From positions 1 through 64,000 of the forward strand of contig DAIDGW010000154.1 of the NCBI GenBank assembly GCA_027452245.1: a stretch of DNA of 64,000 nt, in the 5' to 3' direction. The notes under the pieces were generated by a model, which did no database searches, was not told the DNA's origin, and saw only the letters and a list, made by a program, of their open reading frames with translations. This DNA is from Acidobacteriaceae bacterium (GTDB taxonomy: Bacteria; Acidobacteriota; Terriglobia; Terriglobales; Acidobacteriaceae). Below, in pieces: positions 47,087 through 55,151 of this stretch; the stretch's first letter is position 1, and each line of letters starts with the position of its first letter. Position numbers and translations under genes: made by a program.

Positions 47087-47509
47087 GTGAAGCGAATCTT
47101 CCATTTTCGCGGCGACTCCGGCCAACTCGGCCCTCTCGAACAGCGCTTGCTCGAGGCTCTCTGGACCCGCGGCCATGCCACCGTTCGCGAACTTCTCGAC
47201 GAGGATTGCGCCGGTCTCGCCTACACCACGCTCATGACCACGCTCGATCGCCTCTACAAAAAAGGTCTGCTTGCACGCGAGCCCGAGGGACGCGCCTTCC
47301 GCTACACTCCTCGCGTTACCCGCGAAGAATTGCACCGCGAAATTGCCGGAGAAGCCTTCCGCCAGATGCTCGACGCCAGTTCGGAAAAATCGCTCCCGCT
47401 TTCTTATCTCGTCGAAATTGTGAGCCAGCGCGACGCGCAACTGCTTGACGACCTGCGTCGCCTGGTCGATTCCAAACGCCGCGAACTCCGCGACAAGGAG
47501 AACTCCTGA
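47087..47509 (+). CDS. BlaI/MecI/CopY-family transcriptional repressor
   Basis: 140 residues from a GTG just after tRNA-His (the frame is open through the tRNA, but that part is not coding). Winged helix with LEQRLLEALWTRGHATVRELL and TTLMTTLDRLYKKGLLAR, then the family dimerisation helices (FRQMLDASSEKSLPLSYLVE). These repressors are inactivated by proteolysis by a BlaR/MecR-like M56 peptidase, and such a gene follows directly with a TGATG overlap. Typical targets are beta-lactamase or metal-homeostasis genes; none is adjacent, so the regulon is unknown. Confidence 0.85.
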   Translation: MKRIFHFRGDSGQLGPLEQRLLEALWTRGHATVRELLDEDCAGLAYTTLMTTLDRLYKKGLLAREPEGRAFRYTPRVTREELHREIAGEAFRQMLDASSEKSLPLSYLVEIVSQRDAQLLDDLRRLVDSKRRELRDKENS

Positions 47510-48459
47510 TGTTCGCCCTCCGCGGCTTCGCCATCGCCTTCTCGGTCTTCTCGCTGTTCTACGTCGCGCTTTCGCTCGTCGTTTCGACAACTTGGCGAAC
47601 CTTCGTCCGCTCCCTTCACCCTCACCCCGCGGGCAGGCAGGCCAATTTACTTTTTCTTCTCCGGATCTCGCCCTTGGTCATCGCTCTGTCCGTCACCGTA
47701 GCATTCGCGGTTCCCTCGTTTCTCCTGCTTGAGCCGCGCGCAATCAGTGAACCACTGGGCATCGCTCCGGTTGTCCTCGGAATTCTGGGAGCGCTGCTGA
47801 TCGCCGCCGGAATCTTTCGCGCCACCCTCTCTTGGACACGCGCCCGCCGCGCCGTCTCCCGCTGGAATCGCTCTCGCGATTTCGTCCCATTCTCCGGCCC
47901 AGCCACGGTCACCCGGATCTTCGGAACTGTTCCGCCGCTGAGCACCGTCGGTATCCTCCGCCCGCGCATCCTGCTTTCCCAAGGGATCGAGTCTCAACTG
48001 ACCGGAAGCGAACTCCGCGTGACGCTTCAGCATGAAGGCGCGCACGTTCGCCGCCGCGACAATCTCAGGAAGCTGCTCCTTCGTTGCGCACCCTTTCCCC
48101 GAATGTCTGAATTCGAAAGCACGCTCTTCGACGCTTTTGAGATCGCCGCCGACAATGCCGCCGTCTCTACTCGGCAGGAAGCGCTCGACCTCGCCGCAGC
48201 CATCCTCAAGGTCTCGCAATCCGCCGCTCTCGTACCCCTTCCCCAGCTCAGCACCGGGCTCGTTCACAGCCAGGCCTCCATCTTGAGCGCCCGCATCGAA
48301 CGCCTGCTTGCCTGGAATGAAAGCCCCCGGGAGCCACGCCGGACCTTTTCCGCCATCTACGTCTCAATCGCCACCATCGCCACCCTGGCCGGATTTACCC
48401 TGACCTATACTTCGCTGCTCGTGCACATCCACACCGCCACCGAATGGCTCGTCCACTAA
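47509..48459 (+). CDS. M56 family metallopeptidase (BlaR1-like, no sensor domain)
   Basis: 316 residues. Four hydrophobic segments (first FAIAFSVFSLFYVALSLVV, last TIATLAGFTLTYTSLLV). The zinc site is HEGAH (about His175-His179) inside LQHEGAHVRRRDN, with the downstream glutamate region FEIAADNAAV. M56 peptidases cleave their partner BlaI-type repressor on signal. The extracellular penicillin-binding sensor of BlaR1 is absent and the chain ends shortly after the last helix, so the signal must be sensed otherwise. Coupled to the repressor gene in front. Confidence 0.85.
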   Translation: MFALRGFAIAFSVFSLFYVALSLVVSTTWRTFVRSLHPHPAGRQANLLFLLRISPLVIALSVTVAFAVPSFLLLEPRAISEPLGIAPVVLGILGALLIAAGIFRATLSWTRARRAVSRWNRSRDFVPFSGPATVTRIFGTVPPLSTVGILRPRILLSQGIESQLTGSELRVTLQHEGAHVRRRDNLRKLLLRCAPFPRMSEFESTLFDAFEIAADNAAVSTRQEALDLAAAILKVSQSAALVPLPQLSTGLVHSQASILSARIERLLAWNESPREPRRTFSAIYVSIATIATLAGFTLTYTSLLVHIHTATEWLVH

Positions 48460-48505
48460 TCTTTTGTCCTTCCGGGAAGCGGCAAGGATCCTGCTTTTCG
48501 CATTG

Positions 48506-48635
48506 TCATCCTGAGCGAGGATAAGAGCGCTCCGCTCATCCTGAGCGACGATAAGAACACTCCACTGTCATCCTGAGCGAGGATTTTGCTTCGCGAAGCG
48601 AAGCAAAACCGCAGTCGAAGGACCTGCTGTTCCGC
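48506..48635 (+). repeat. Dispersed repeat with tandem TCATCCTGAGCGA units and terminal hairpin
   Basis: TCATCCTGAGCGA occurs at 48506, 48536 and 48568, giving degenerate tandem units of 30 and 32 bases. The third unit runs into a hairpin (TTTTGCTTCGC/GCGAAGCAAAA) and ends with GGACCTGCTGTTCCGC. The same overall plan recurs at 51655, 52853 and (inverted) 60708. Confidence 0.75.
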
Positions 48636-48654
48636 TTCCGCAACGAGCGCCCGC

Positions 48655-51573
48655 CTAGAACGTCACCCTCATCCCCAACTGCGCCGCAAACGGAGTTCCC
48701 ACCGTCGTCCCCGGACCAAAGAAATCTCCCAGCGCGCCCGCCGGAATTTCCAGCTGCCTCAGGCTCGTAATCGGCTGCAACATCGCGCATGTCGGAAAGT
48801 CCGCACAAATATTCATTGCGTTTCCCGACGCAATGTCGCCCGCCGGCAACGGCAGCGACGCGATATTCGCCACAAAATTCGCCCCCGGATTATTCCGGTT
48901 GAACAAATTGAAAAATTCCACAAACGGCATCACCTGCCACCGTTCTCCAATCTTCGTCGGACGGCTCACCCGCAAATCCACCTGGATGTACGCCGTCCCG
49001 CGAAATTCATCCAGGCTCGTCGGCACTCCGTTCACCGCGATGCGCTGGCTGTTATCCGCCGTCGTAATCGTGAACGGACGCGCCGATTCCGCCTGCGTCA
49101 GCGTACTCACCTCGATCCCGCCCGGCACGTGCAACGTGCCCGCCAGCACAAATCGATGCCGCACGTCTTCTCCCGACGGACCGTAGTCTCCCGGCCCGAA
49201 CGGATCCCGCGGATTACACACGCCATTCACGTAATCGAACAACTCGCCCAGCACGCATCCCCAGGTCTGCGCCTTCGAAAACGTATAGTTCGCGATCAGG
49301 TCGAATCGCTGCGAAACATTGCCCTGCAGGTGCAGCATCAGCGCGTTATAGCTCGACCGGTTGTCTGACTTGAATACCGTCGCCTGCGGAAATGCATACG
49401 CCCGGTACCCATGATTCCCTTCTTCATGCGTGAAGTCGGCACTCCCCGTCCAGTGCGCATTGAACGCGTGCTGCGCTCCCGCCGTCGCATGCAACGCATA
49501 AGGCGTCTTGTAATTTGGCGCAATCAGCGATGGAGGACCCGTGTTCAATCCGTTCACCGCCTGAAACGCCGTCGCCCATCCATTCTGCGCGAGGTCGTTG
49601 TAGTACATCCCAAACCCCGTGCGCAGCACTGTTTTCCCGCTGTTCCCCGGCGCATACGCCAGCCCCAGCCGCGGCCCAAGCTGCGCGTGATCATCGTGCG
49701 GAACCGCCTCCGGCAATCCAAATTGCGGTAGCAATGTGAACGACGGATTCGCCGCCTGGTTCCTCCCTTCCGCAGTGAACAACCCAAATGTCGTCTGGTA
49801 GCGCAGACCGAAGTCGAACGTCAGGTGCCGCGTCACGCGCCACGAATCCTGCGCGTACAAAGCCAGCCGCTGCACATTCTGCGAAAATCCTCCCCCCAGA
49901 TTCGTCGTGCTCGCGCCGCTTGTATAATCCGCCGCAAACTGTCCCGGGTTCGCCAGGTAGTACGTCGGGTTCTGCGGAAACGAATACAGCGTCTCCGTAT
50001 TTCCCGGATACGCTCCGCCCAGCACCGGCTCATGAATGAAATTCACCCCGAATTTGATCGAGTGATCGCCGGTCGCATGGCTCACGTCGTAGCGAAACTG
50101 ATATTTCTCCTGATTGCGCAGCGATGGGAAAAACGTGATCGGCGTGGCGAACTGATTATCGCCATACGTCTCGAATCCTGAAACCGTCAGCGACGTCGAA
50201 CTGAACGGGAACGCCAGCGCAAATCCCAGGTTTGAATTGCGCGCCTGCGTCAGGTGCAGCGTGCCCGCGCCAAATACAAACGTCCCCAGCCACTTCGGAT
50301 TGAACACATACGTATTACTGAGAACGCCATTCCAATAACTGTTATGCGTCGTCAGCCCCGTCGAAGGCAGCGTCGCCTGCTGCACCAGGTTATTGTGTGT
50401 CACGTAATTGTCTTCCGAGAGGCGCAGGAACCACTGCGATTTCTCCGACTGCATCCAATCAAACCGCAGCGATCCAATCGCATCGCGAAACGGAATCGGC
50501 ACGTTCGCCGGAGCCGTGATCGCCGAAACCCCGGGAATCAAGCCGTCGGCCGCAAGTTGCGACAACGCATCGAACTGCGTCGTGCTCGCCGGACTGTAAG
50601 CGATGCTGGCATTCTCATCCACATACTCGAATGACGAGAAGAAAAACAGCTTGTCTTTCTTGATCGGGCCGCCCAGCGTGCCCACATAATTCTGCCGCGA
50701 AAACGGCTGTTTCGGATTCGGCGCAGGATTCTCGATTGGAAAGCGCGCATTCAGCCCCGCCGCCCGCTCATAGAACGCGCCATCCCCGTGCCACTGGTTC
50801 GTGCCCTGCTTGGTCGTGATGACCACCGACCCGGCCGTCGTGTTGCCCGTGTCCGCATTCTCGTTCGCGGTCCGCATGGCAAATTCCTGAATCGCATCGG
50901 GAGAAAAATTCTGCAGGAATCCCCCAATCCAATCATCGGAATTGTCCGCGCCATCCACCGACAGCTCGTTGTTCAGCCCCGAACTTCCGCCCGTCGAAAC
51001 CGCCGTGATCCTCGCCTTCGTCGGATCCGATGGTTCCACCGGCTCCGTTCCCGGCGCGAGATACGCAATATTCGCAAAGCTGCGGTTCGCCAGCGGAAGC
51101 GTCTCCAGGTCCCGGCTGCTGACCACTCCCTGATGCACCACATCGGCCACATCAATCGGCTCCGTCGTAATCGACGACGGCTGCGCCTTCACCACTACCG
51201 TCTCGTGCGTCAACGGACGCAGCCGGACCGTCACATCCCGCACTGAACTGACCGCGACGTCTACCTCCGCCTGCGCCTCGGCAAATCCCGCCGCACTGGC
51301 CGTGACCCGGTACCGTCCCGGCGCCAGATCGTCCAGGCGAAACTCGCCGCGGTCTTCCGTCGTCGTGTCGCGCTTCCCCCCGGAAGCGACCGCCTGCACA
51401 ACGATGTTCGCTCCCGGAATGCGCGCGCCGGTTTCGTCTTCCACTGCGCCCCGCAACGCTCCCCGCGGATTCTGAGCCGTCGCCACCAGGGGTAAGAACA
51501 ACACAATGACTGCAAGAAAAGTGGCTACAACAAAAAGGAGAACCGTTTGAATCGCTCTGATCGGAATCTGCAC
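48655..51573 (-). CDS. TonB-dependent receptor, Oar-like (second copy)
   Basis: 972 residues from a GTG. Signal peptide (LLFVVATFLAVIVLFLPLVATAQ), carboxypeptidase-regulatory-like domain (GALRGAVEDETGARIPGANIV...FRLDDLAPGRYRVTASAAGF), plug (LPLANRSFANIAYLAPGTEP; NNELSVDGADNSDDWIGGF) and a barrel ending QLGMRVTF. It is about 290 residues shorter than the receptor at 14 kb and only distantly similar. Ligand unknown. Divergent from the secreted protein at 51961 with a repeat copy between them. It is not coupled to an obvious catabolic operon. Confidence 0.9.
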   Translation of the reverse strand: MQIPIRAIQTVLLFVVATFLAVIVLFLPLVATAQNPRGALRGAVEDETGARIPGANIVVQAVASGGKRDTTTEDRGEFRLDDLAPGRYRVTASAAGFAEAQAEVDVAVSSVRDVTVRLRPLTHETVVVKAQPSSITTEPIDVADVVHQGVVSSRDLETLPLANRSFANIAYLAPGTEPVEPSDPTKARITAVSTGGSSGLNNELSVDGADNSDDWIGGFLQNFSPDAIQEFAMRTANENADTGNTTAGSVVITTKQGTNQWHGDGAFYERAAGLNARFPIENPAPNPKQPFSRQNYVGTLGGPIKKDKLFFFSSFEYVDENASIAYSPASTTQFDALSQLAADGLIPGVSAITAPANVPIPFRDAIGSLRFDWMQSEKSQWFLRLSEDNYVTHNNLVQQATLPSTGLTTHNSYWNGVLSNTYVFNPKWLGTFVFGAGTLHLTQARNSNLGFALAFPFSSTSLTVSGFETYGDNQFATPITFFPSLRNQEKYQFRYDVSHATGDHSIKFGVNFIHEPVLGGAYPGNTETLYSFPQNPTYYLANPGQFAADYTSGASTTNLGGGFSQNVQRLALYAQDSWRVTRHLTFDFGLRYQTTFGLFTAEGRNQAANPSFTLLPQFGLPEAVPHDDHAQLGPRLGLAYAPGNSGKTVLRTGFGMYYNDLAQNGWATAFQAVNGLNTGPPSLIAPNYKTPYALHATAGAQHAFNAHWTGSADFTHEEGNHGYRAYAFPQATVFKSDNRSSYNALMLHLQGNVSQRFDLIANYTFSKAQTWGCVLGELFDYVNGVCNPRDPFGPGDYGPSGEDVRHRFVLAGTLHVPGGIEVSTLTQAESARPFTITTADNSQRIAVNGVPTSLDEFRGTAYIQVDLRVSRPTKIGERWQVMPFVEFFNLFNRNNPGANFVANIASLPLPAGDIASGNAMNICADFPTCAMLQPITSLRQLEIPAGALGDFFGPGTTVGTPFAAQLGMRVTF

Positions 51574-51654
51574 GGGAGTATGCGAAGACCCTTGAGGCTA
51601 TCCCCGCCAACGCCCCTACTACCAGCACTCGTAAATCATCAGGAAACCACGATC

Positions 51655-51719
51655 TCATCCCGCCTGGAGCAGATTCCCGCCGCGAGAATCTGCGCAATGG
51701 AGGGACCTGCTGTTTCCGC
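51655..51719 (+). repeat. Dispersed repeat copy (TCATCC..hairpin..GGACCTGCTG)
   Basis: TCATCC at 51655, near-perfect hairpin GCAGATTCcCG/CGaGAATCTGC (51669-51693) and GGACCTGCTGTTTCCGC ending at 51719. It occupies part of the 387-base gap between the receptor and the secreted protein; the rest of that gap shows no gene. Confidence 0.75.
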
Positions 51720-51960
51720 ATCGGGCACCGCCCGCTCGCGGCTCGTCCGACCGGCTGGGAGACCCCTTCTACCGGCAAGGCACGCCGCACCCCGATTTTG
51801 GTCTATGCTACAGGGATTCGTGTCTATCATCCTGGGGTCTTCTCCCGGCACAAACCGGCGAAGAATTATGATCCGCAATCCCCATATCGATCCTGGCCTG
51901 CGTCGTTCGACCAACTCAGGGGAACGCAGTGAGTTCTCCACCAAAGGGGAATGTGCAACC

Positions 51961-52659
51961 ATGAAATCGAGGTGCCAAGCTCTGAGCTGCCTTATCACGA
52001 TCTCGCTGGTTCTGATCGCCAGCGCCGCCGCGCAAGACCATCCGACTCCCTACCCGAAGATGGCGCCTCTGGACCAATACCTCATGCCCAGTCCTGACGC
52101 CGAGGTCGCACTCGCTCGCAGTGCCGCTCCCGAGGCCATCTCCCGAGACGCTGAGGTTCGGGTTCTCGGCCGCCATGGCTACGAGCTCGCGGTCAAAGGT
52201 ACGAACGGCTGGGCCTGCGTGGTGGAACGGGCTTGGATGTCGCCGTTCGACGCCCCGAACTTCTGGAATCCAAAAATTCGCGGAGCGACCTGCTTCAATC
52301 CGGTCGCCGTCCATTACGTCCTTCCCGCTACCTACAAGCGCACGGAGCTGATACTGGCAGGATTATCCAAGGCCGAGATCATCAAGCAGATGACGGCTGC
52401 CTACGTGAATAAGCAACTGCCCGGCTTTGAACCGGGAGGCATGTCCTACATGATGTCGAAGCAGGCGTACCTTGTCGATCAGGGCGACCATAACCTGGCG
52501 CATCTCATGTTCTACGAACCCATCGGAGCGAATTGGGGATCAGATCTGCCAAAGTCTCCTGTCCTGCTTGGAATCAAGGGCGGCCCCGCCATACCCTTCA
52601 CCCTGTTCATCGTCCCGGTTGGCGTGTGGTCCGACGGATCCCCCGCCCCCGTGCAGTAA
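51961..52659 (+). CDS. Secreted protein, unknown function
   Basis: 232 residues from the ATG at 51961; the frame extends upstream but that part is not coding-like. Signal peptide CLITISLVLIASAAAQ. AAGGGGA lies about 10 bases before the start. Mature region: YELAVKGTNGWACVVERAWM and RGATCFNPVAVHYVLPATYKRTEL, possibly an alpha/beta domain; the two cysteines could form a periplasmic disulfide. No family is recognised. Repeat copies flank it on both sides. Confidence 0.65.
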   Translation: MKSRCQALSCLITISLVLIASAAAQDHPTPYPKMAPLDQYLMPSPDAEVALARSAAPEAISRDAEVRVLGRHGYELAVKGTNGWACVVERAWMSPFDAPNFWNPKIRGATCFNPVAVHYVLPATYKRTELILAGLSKAEIIKQMTAAYVNKQLPGFEPGGMSYMMSKQAYLVDQGDHNLAHLMFYEPIGANWGSDLPKSPVLLGIKGGPAIPFTLFIVPVGVWSDGSPAPVQ

Positions 52660-52852
52660 AAGCGTAGAAAGTTATAAGTGGGCTCAAGCTAGAATGGGTC
52701 CGTCCCCCGGCGTCATCTCGAAGCTCCGCGCTTTTACCAGCGGAGCGGGAGATCTCTTCAGCAACGGCTACGTCCGGCGAGCCCGGACATTCCCGCACTT
52801 GCAAGCTACGCGCCCATTTCATTTCCGCCGTCCGCCTTGCAGCCACTCTTTG

Positions 52853-52919
52853 TCATCCCGACCGGAGCAGATTCTCGCGCCGCGAGAATCTGCGCAATGG
52901 AGGGACCTGCTGTTCCCGC
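52853..52919 (+). repeat. Dispersed repeat copy with perfect 13-bp hairpin
   Basis: TCATCCCG at 52853, perfect inverted repeat GCAGATTCTCGCG (52867-52879) / CGCGAGAATCTGC (52881-52893) and GGACCTGCTGTTCCCGC ending at 52919. Nearly identical to the copy at 51655. The surrounding gap (52660-53112) otherwise contains only short GC palindromes and no credible gene. Confidence 0.8.
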
Positions 52920-53112
52920 TGACAAGCTGGTTTGTTCCATACATTACCGCTGAGCCACACGAACCAACTCCACAGACTGGTAGAACCGTTCCCACCAGAG
53001 CAGCTTCAGTTGGAACTCAGAAGCTATTCACGTCCTATGGCACGCCGTGGTCTTAGAAAATGGGGTTCGTCCCGTTAGAGGGTGACAAGATTATGCAGCT
53101 AAGACCTGTGCC

Positions 53113-53120
53113 GACATTTC
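53113..53120. repeat. Left target-site duplication GACATTTC
   Basis: GACATTTC directly outside the left terminal inverted repeat, matching exactly the 8 bases outside the right end (56189-56196). Eight-base duplications are typical of IS1595-family transposition. Confidence 0.92.
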
Positions 53121-53143
53121 GGTAATAATATAGATGACTGACT
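53121..53143 (+). repeat. Left terminal inverted repeat
   Basis: GGTAATAATATA-GA-TGACTGACT. Matches the right repeat (56166-56188, reverse) at 21 of 23 positions. The TAG stop of the TOPRIM gene (53142-53144) overlaps its inner edge. Confidence 0.92.
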
Positions 53144-53816
53144 ACGGAGTGGAGAAGGCGGTAAGAAAATCAGCTAATTCTTTGAATGCAGGACTGGCAA
53201 TATCGATTGGATTATTGGGCCTGTGCCAGATGTAGGCTAGGGAACTGGTAGGGTCGTCCTTGCAGAAACCCGCTATTGCACATTGCACTCTCAGTTTCGC
53301 TTTCTTATTGTCGGTCCATCCAGCAACGTATGCATTACATTCCTCAAATCGTTTGATGCATTCCGCTAAAGGGGCATGAGCGGCGGAGATTGCCTCAAGG
53401 AATAGATGTTCCAGTGCCCCAGTTTTCCCCTTCCCCGGTATGAGGAATACGGCGCTACGCTTCTTGCCTTGCTCAACGACAAAAGGCGCTTTTGGAGCGA
53501 CGAAGGGCTTAGTGTATCCAGTGCAAGCCTTTTTGAAAGAATCGCCCACATCTAGGTCCGCATCGCGGACTACTGCTATTCCCTCTACCGCGTCAACGGC
53601 TGAGAGAAGCCTAACCATGGTGGCTATACCACTTTCGCCATCCGCCCCTTCATCCCTTCCTTGTTGCGGAAATGTGATGTCGCAGTTACTTATGTTTAGT
53701 CGATCAAGAAGGGCGCAAACAAACTTAGCATCTCGATAGCCTTCGCAAACTATCACAAAAGGACTTTCTGGCTTGAAGTTCTCGCTGCGCGTTTTCGGCT
53801 TCTCATCGCACTTCAA
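53142..53816 (-). CDS. TOPRIM (DUF3226-like) protein, putative defence nuclease
   Basis: 224 residues. First TOPRIM motif FVIVCEGYRDAKFVCALLDRL with Glu25; second motif AVVRDADLD with Asp85 and Asp87. These are the metal-binding Glu and DxD residues of TOPRIM nucleases and topoisomerases. C-terminal half is helical (LEHLFLEAISAAHAPLAECI), as in DUF3226. Starts with TTG inside the end of the ATPase gene (14-bp overlap) and its stop overlaps the transposon's left inverted repeat. With the ATPase it resembles split OLD, AbiL or PARIS-type ATPase/TOPRIM pairs; I infer an anti-phage effector nuclease or tRNA/DNA-targeting toxin. Not experimentally assigned. Confidence 0.75.
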   Translation of the reverse strand: MKCDEKPKTRSENFKPESPFVIVCEGYRDAKFVCALLDRLNISNCDITFPQQGRDEGADGESGIATMVRLLSAVDAVEGIAVVRDADLDVGDSFKKACTGYTKPFVAPKAPFVVEQGKKRSAVFLIPGKGKTGALEHLFLEAISAAHAPLAECIKRFEECNAYVAGWTDNKKAKLRVQCAIAGFCKDDPTSSLAYIWHRPNNPIDIASPAFKELADFLTAFSTP

Positions 53817-54885
53817 ATTCTTGCTCCAAGGCGGATTCTAGGTAACTTCCCGGTAAAGACGTAACCGTACATCCAACCGCTTCCGTGCGAGAGGCCCTTA
53901 ATAGGCAAAAATCGTCTTCATTGCCTTTTACGACTGGGAGCATTGCGTCCATACATTCCTTGCTATGGGTGCTTATGAATAGTTGAACTCTGAATTCAGT
54001 CGCTAACTTGTAAATAGAGTTCCATATAGATGGGAGCAATGAATAATGGAAGCCGTCTTCAAATTGGTCGATTAACATCGTGCCGCCCGCAAAATATCCT
54101 AAGCTAATACATATCCCCAGAAGTCTGTTGATGCCGTCAGAGAGCAACGAGATGGGCATTTTGCGTGGCCTATCCTCTAGCTCAGCAAACATCATGGGAA
54201 CGCTAGCATGATATTGGATGGACAGGTCTCTTATGAATGGGAACTCCTTGTTAATCGCGGCTTTAATTAAATCAATTTTGCTGTCGCCGCGCTTCTCTAG
54301 TTCTGAGAATCTTTTGGGGTTCTCGTCCGGTAGCTCGCCTGCTCCAGGCGTGTACCAGATACACGGAAAGAAGCTCACTTCCTTGGTATCGGTTTCAAGC
54401 CCAGTATTGGTAAACCTTGGTTGTGACAGTATTTCTGCGTAGCCTTCTCGCTTCCACCTGAATTCTATCTGCGGCATTGCAGTAATCTGTTCCAGACTCA
54501 CACTCGACACGGGACTATTACCAAACGGTAACTCTTGCGCTTGACTACGAGTGTATTCAATCGCCAGCTTGCGACTGTCTGAATTTGGGTTTCCAGCAAC
54601 CTTGATTGATATTCTTTTATCGTTGAAGTCATAAAATAAATCCTCCCACAGACCACGATACGACTGGGCATCGGTCGGCCTTATCACTTGATTGCCCATT
54701 CGTCGCGTGGCTCGGAGCGTAAATACGGAATGCGCCGCGAGAGAGCCTGAAGCCAGAAATAACGCTTCGAGAAACGAACTTTTGCCGCTTGAGTTCCGTC
54801 CCACGAGAAGGTTAATCTTCTTCAAGTTCGGGACTTCCAAGCTACGAAATCCGCGAAAATTAGTGATATTTACGGAGTCGATCAT
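53803..54885 (-). CDS. OLD/AAA_15-like ATPase, putative defence sensor
   Basis: 360 residues from the ATG at 54885 (IDSVNITNFRGFRSLEV is the normal start of SMC/RecF-like ATPases). Walker A GRNSSGKSS (29-37), signature-like SLLSDGINRLL (246-256), Walker B LIDQFEDGFH (271-280) and H-loop FISTHS (304-308). The residue after the Walker B Asp is Gln where Glu is usual; Glu276 nearby could take part. No nuclease domain in the same chain: the TOPRIM is the next gene, overlapping by 14 bp. Such ATPases sense phage proteins or control the nuclease in OLD, Gabija, AbiL and PARIS systems. Passenger of the IS1595 transposon. Confidence 0.82.
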   Translation of the reverse strand: MIDSVNITNFRGFRSLEVPNLKKINLLVGRNSSGKSSFLEALFLASGSLAAHSVFTLRATRRMGNQVIRPTDAQSYRGLWEDLFYDFNDKRISIKVAGNPNSDSRKLAIEYTRSQAQELPFGNSPVSSVSLEQITAMPQIEFRWKREGYAEILSQPRFTNTGLETDTKEVSFFPCIWYTPGAGELPDENPKRFSELEKRGDSKIDLIKAAINKEFPFIRDLSIQYHASVPMMFAELEDRPRKMPISLLSDGINRLLGICISLGYFAGGTMLIDQFEDGFHYSLLPSIWNSIYKLATEFRVQLFISTHSKECMDAMLPVVKGNEDDFCLLRASRTEAVGCTVTSLPGSYLESALEQEFEVR

Positions 54886-54953
54886 AAAGTGGTCGCCTGA
54901 TTTCTCGGGAATAGATTGACTTTTCTCGCACAACACGGCATCCTTCCTTCTAG

Positions 54954-55151
54954 GTGAAGGAACAGACGCCGCATCGCCCCAAGGCTCCCGCGAAGAATCC
55001 CACGGGTGATTTCGGCCAGTTCACAGATTTTATGCGGAGACTTGTAGCCGTTCCGCATTCCGAAATAAAAGCTAAGCTCGACGCCGAGAAGCAAGCGAAG
55101 CAACGGCAGAAGAAACGCGCTTCTTCCCGCGCTGCCCACGGTAAAGATTAG
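54954..55151 (+). CDS. IS1595-associated small accessory protein
   Basis: 65 residues from a GTG. Central FTDFMRRLVAVPHSEIKAKL followed by a strongly basic tail (KQAKQRQKKRASSRAA). Proteins of this type are often found next to IS1595-family transposases, probably part of the element; function unknown (perhaps DNA binding or transposition control). Divergent from the ATPase gene (68 bases) and convergent with the transposase, overlapping its stop by four bases. Confidence 0.6.
   Translation: MKEQTPHRPKAPAKNPTGDFGQFTDFMRRLVAVPHSEIKAKLDAEKQAKQRQKKRASSRAAHGKD

Noticed and set aside
48506-48600. CRISPR array
   Set aside because: The units are only three, degenerate and without unique spacers of constant length; no cas genes. 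It is a tandem part of a dispersed repeat.
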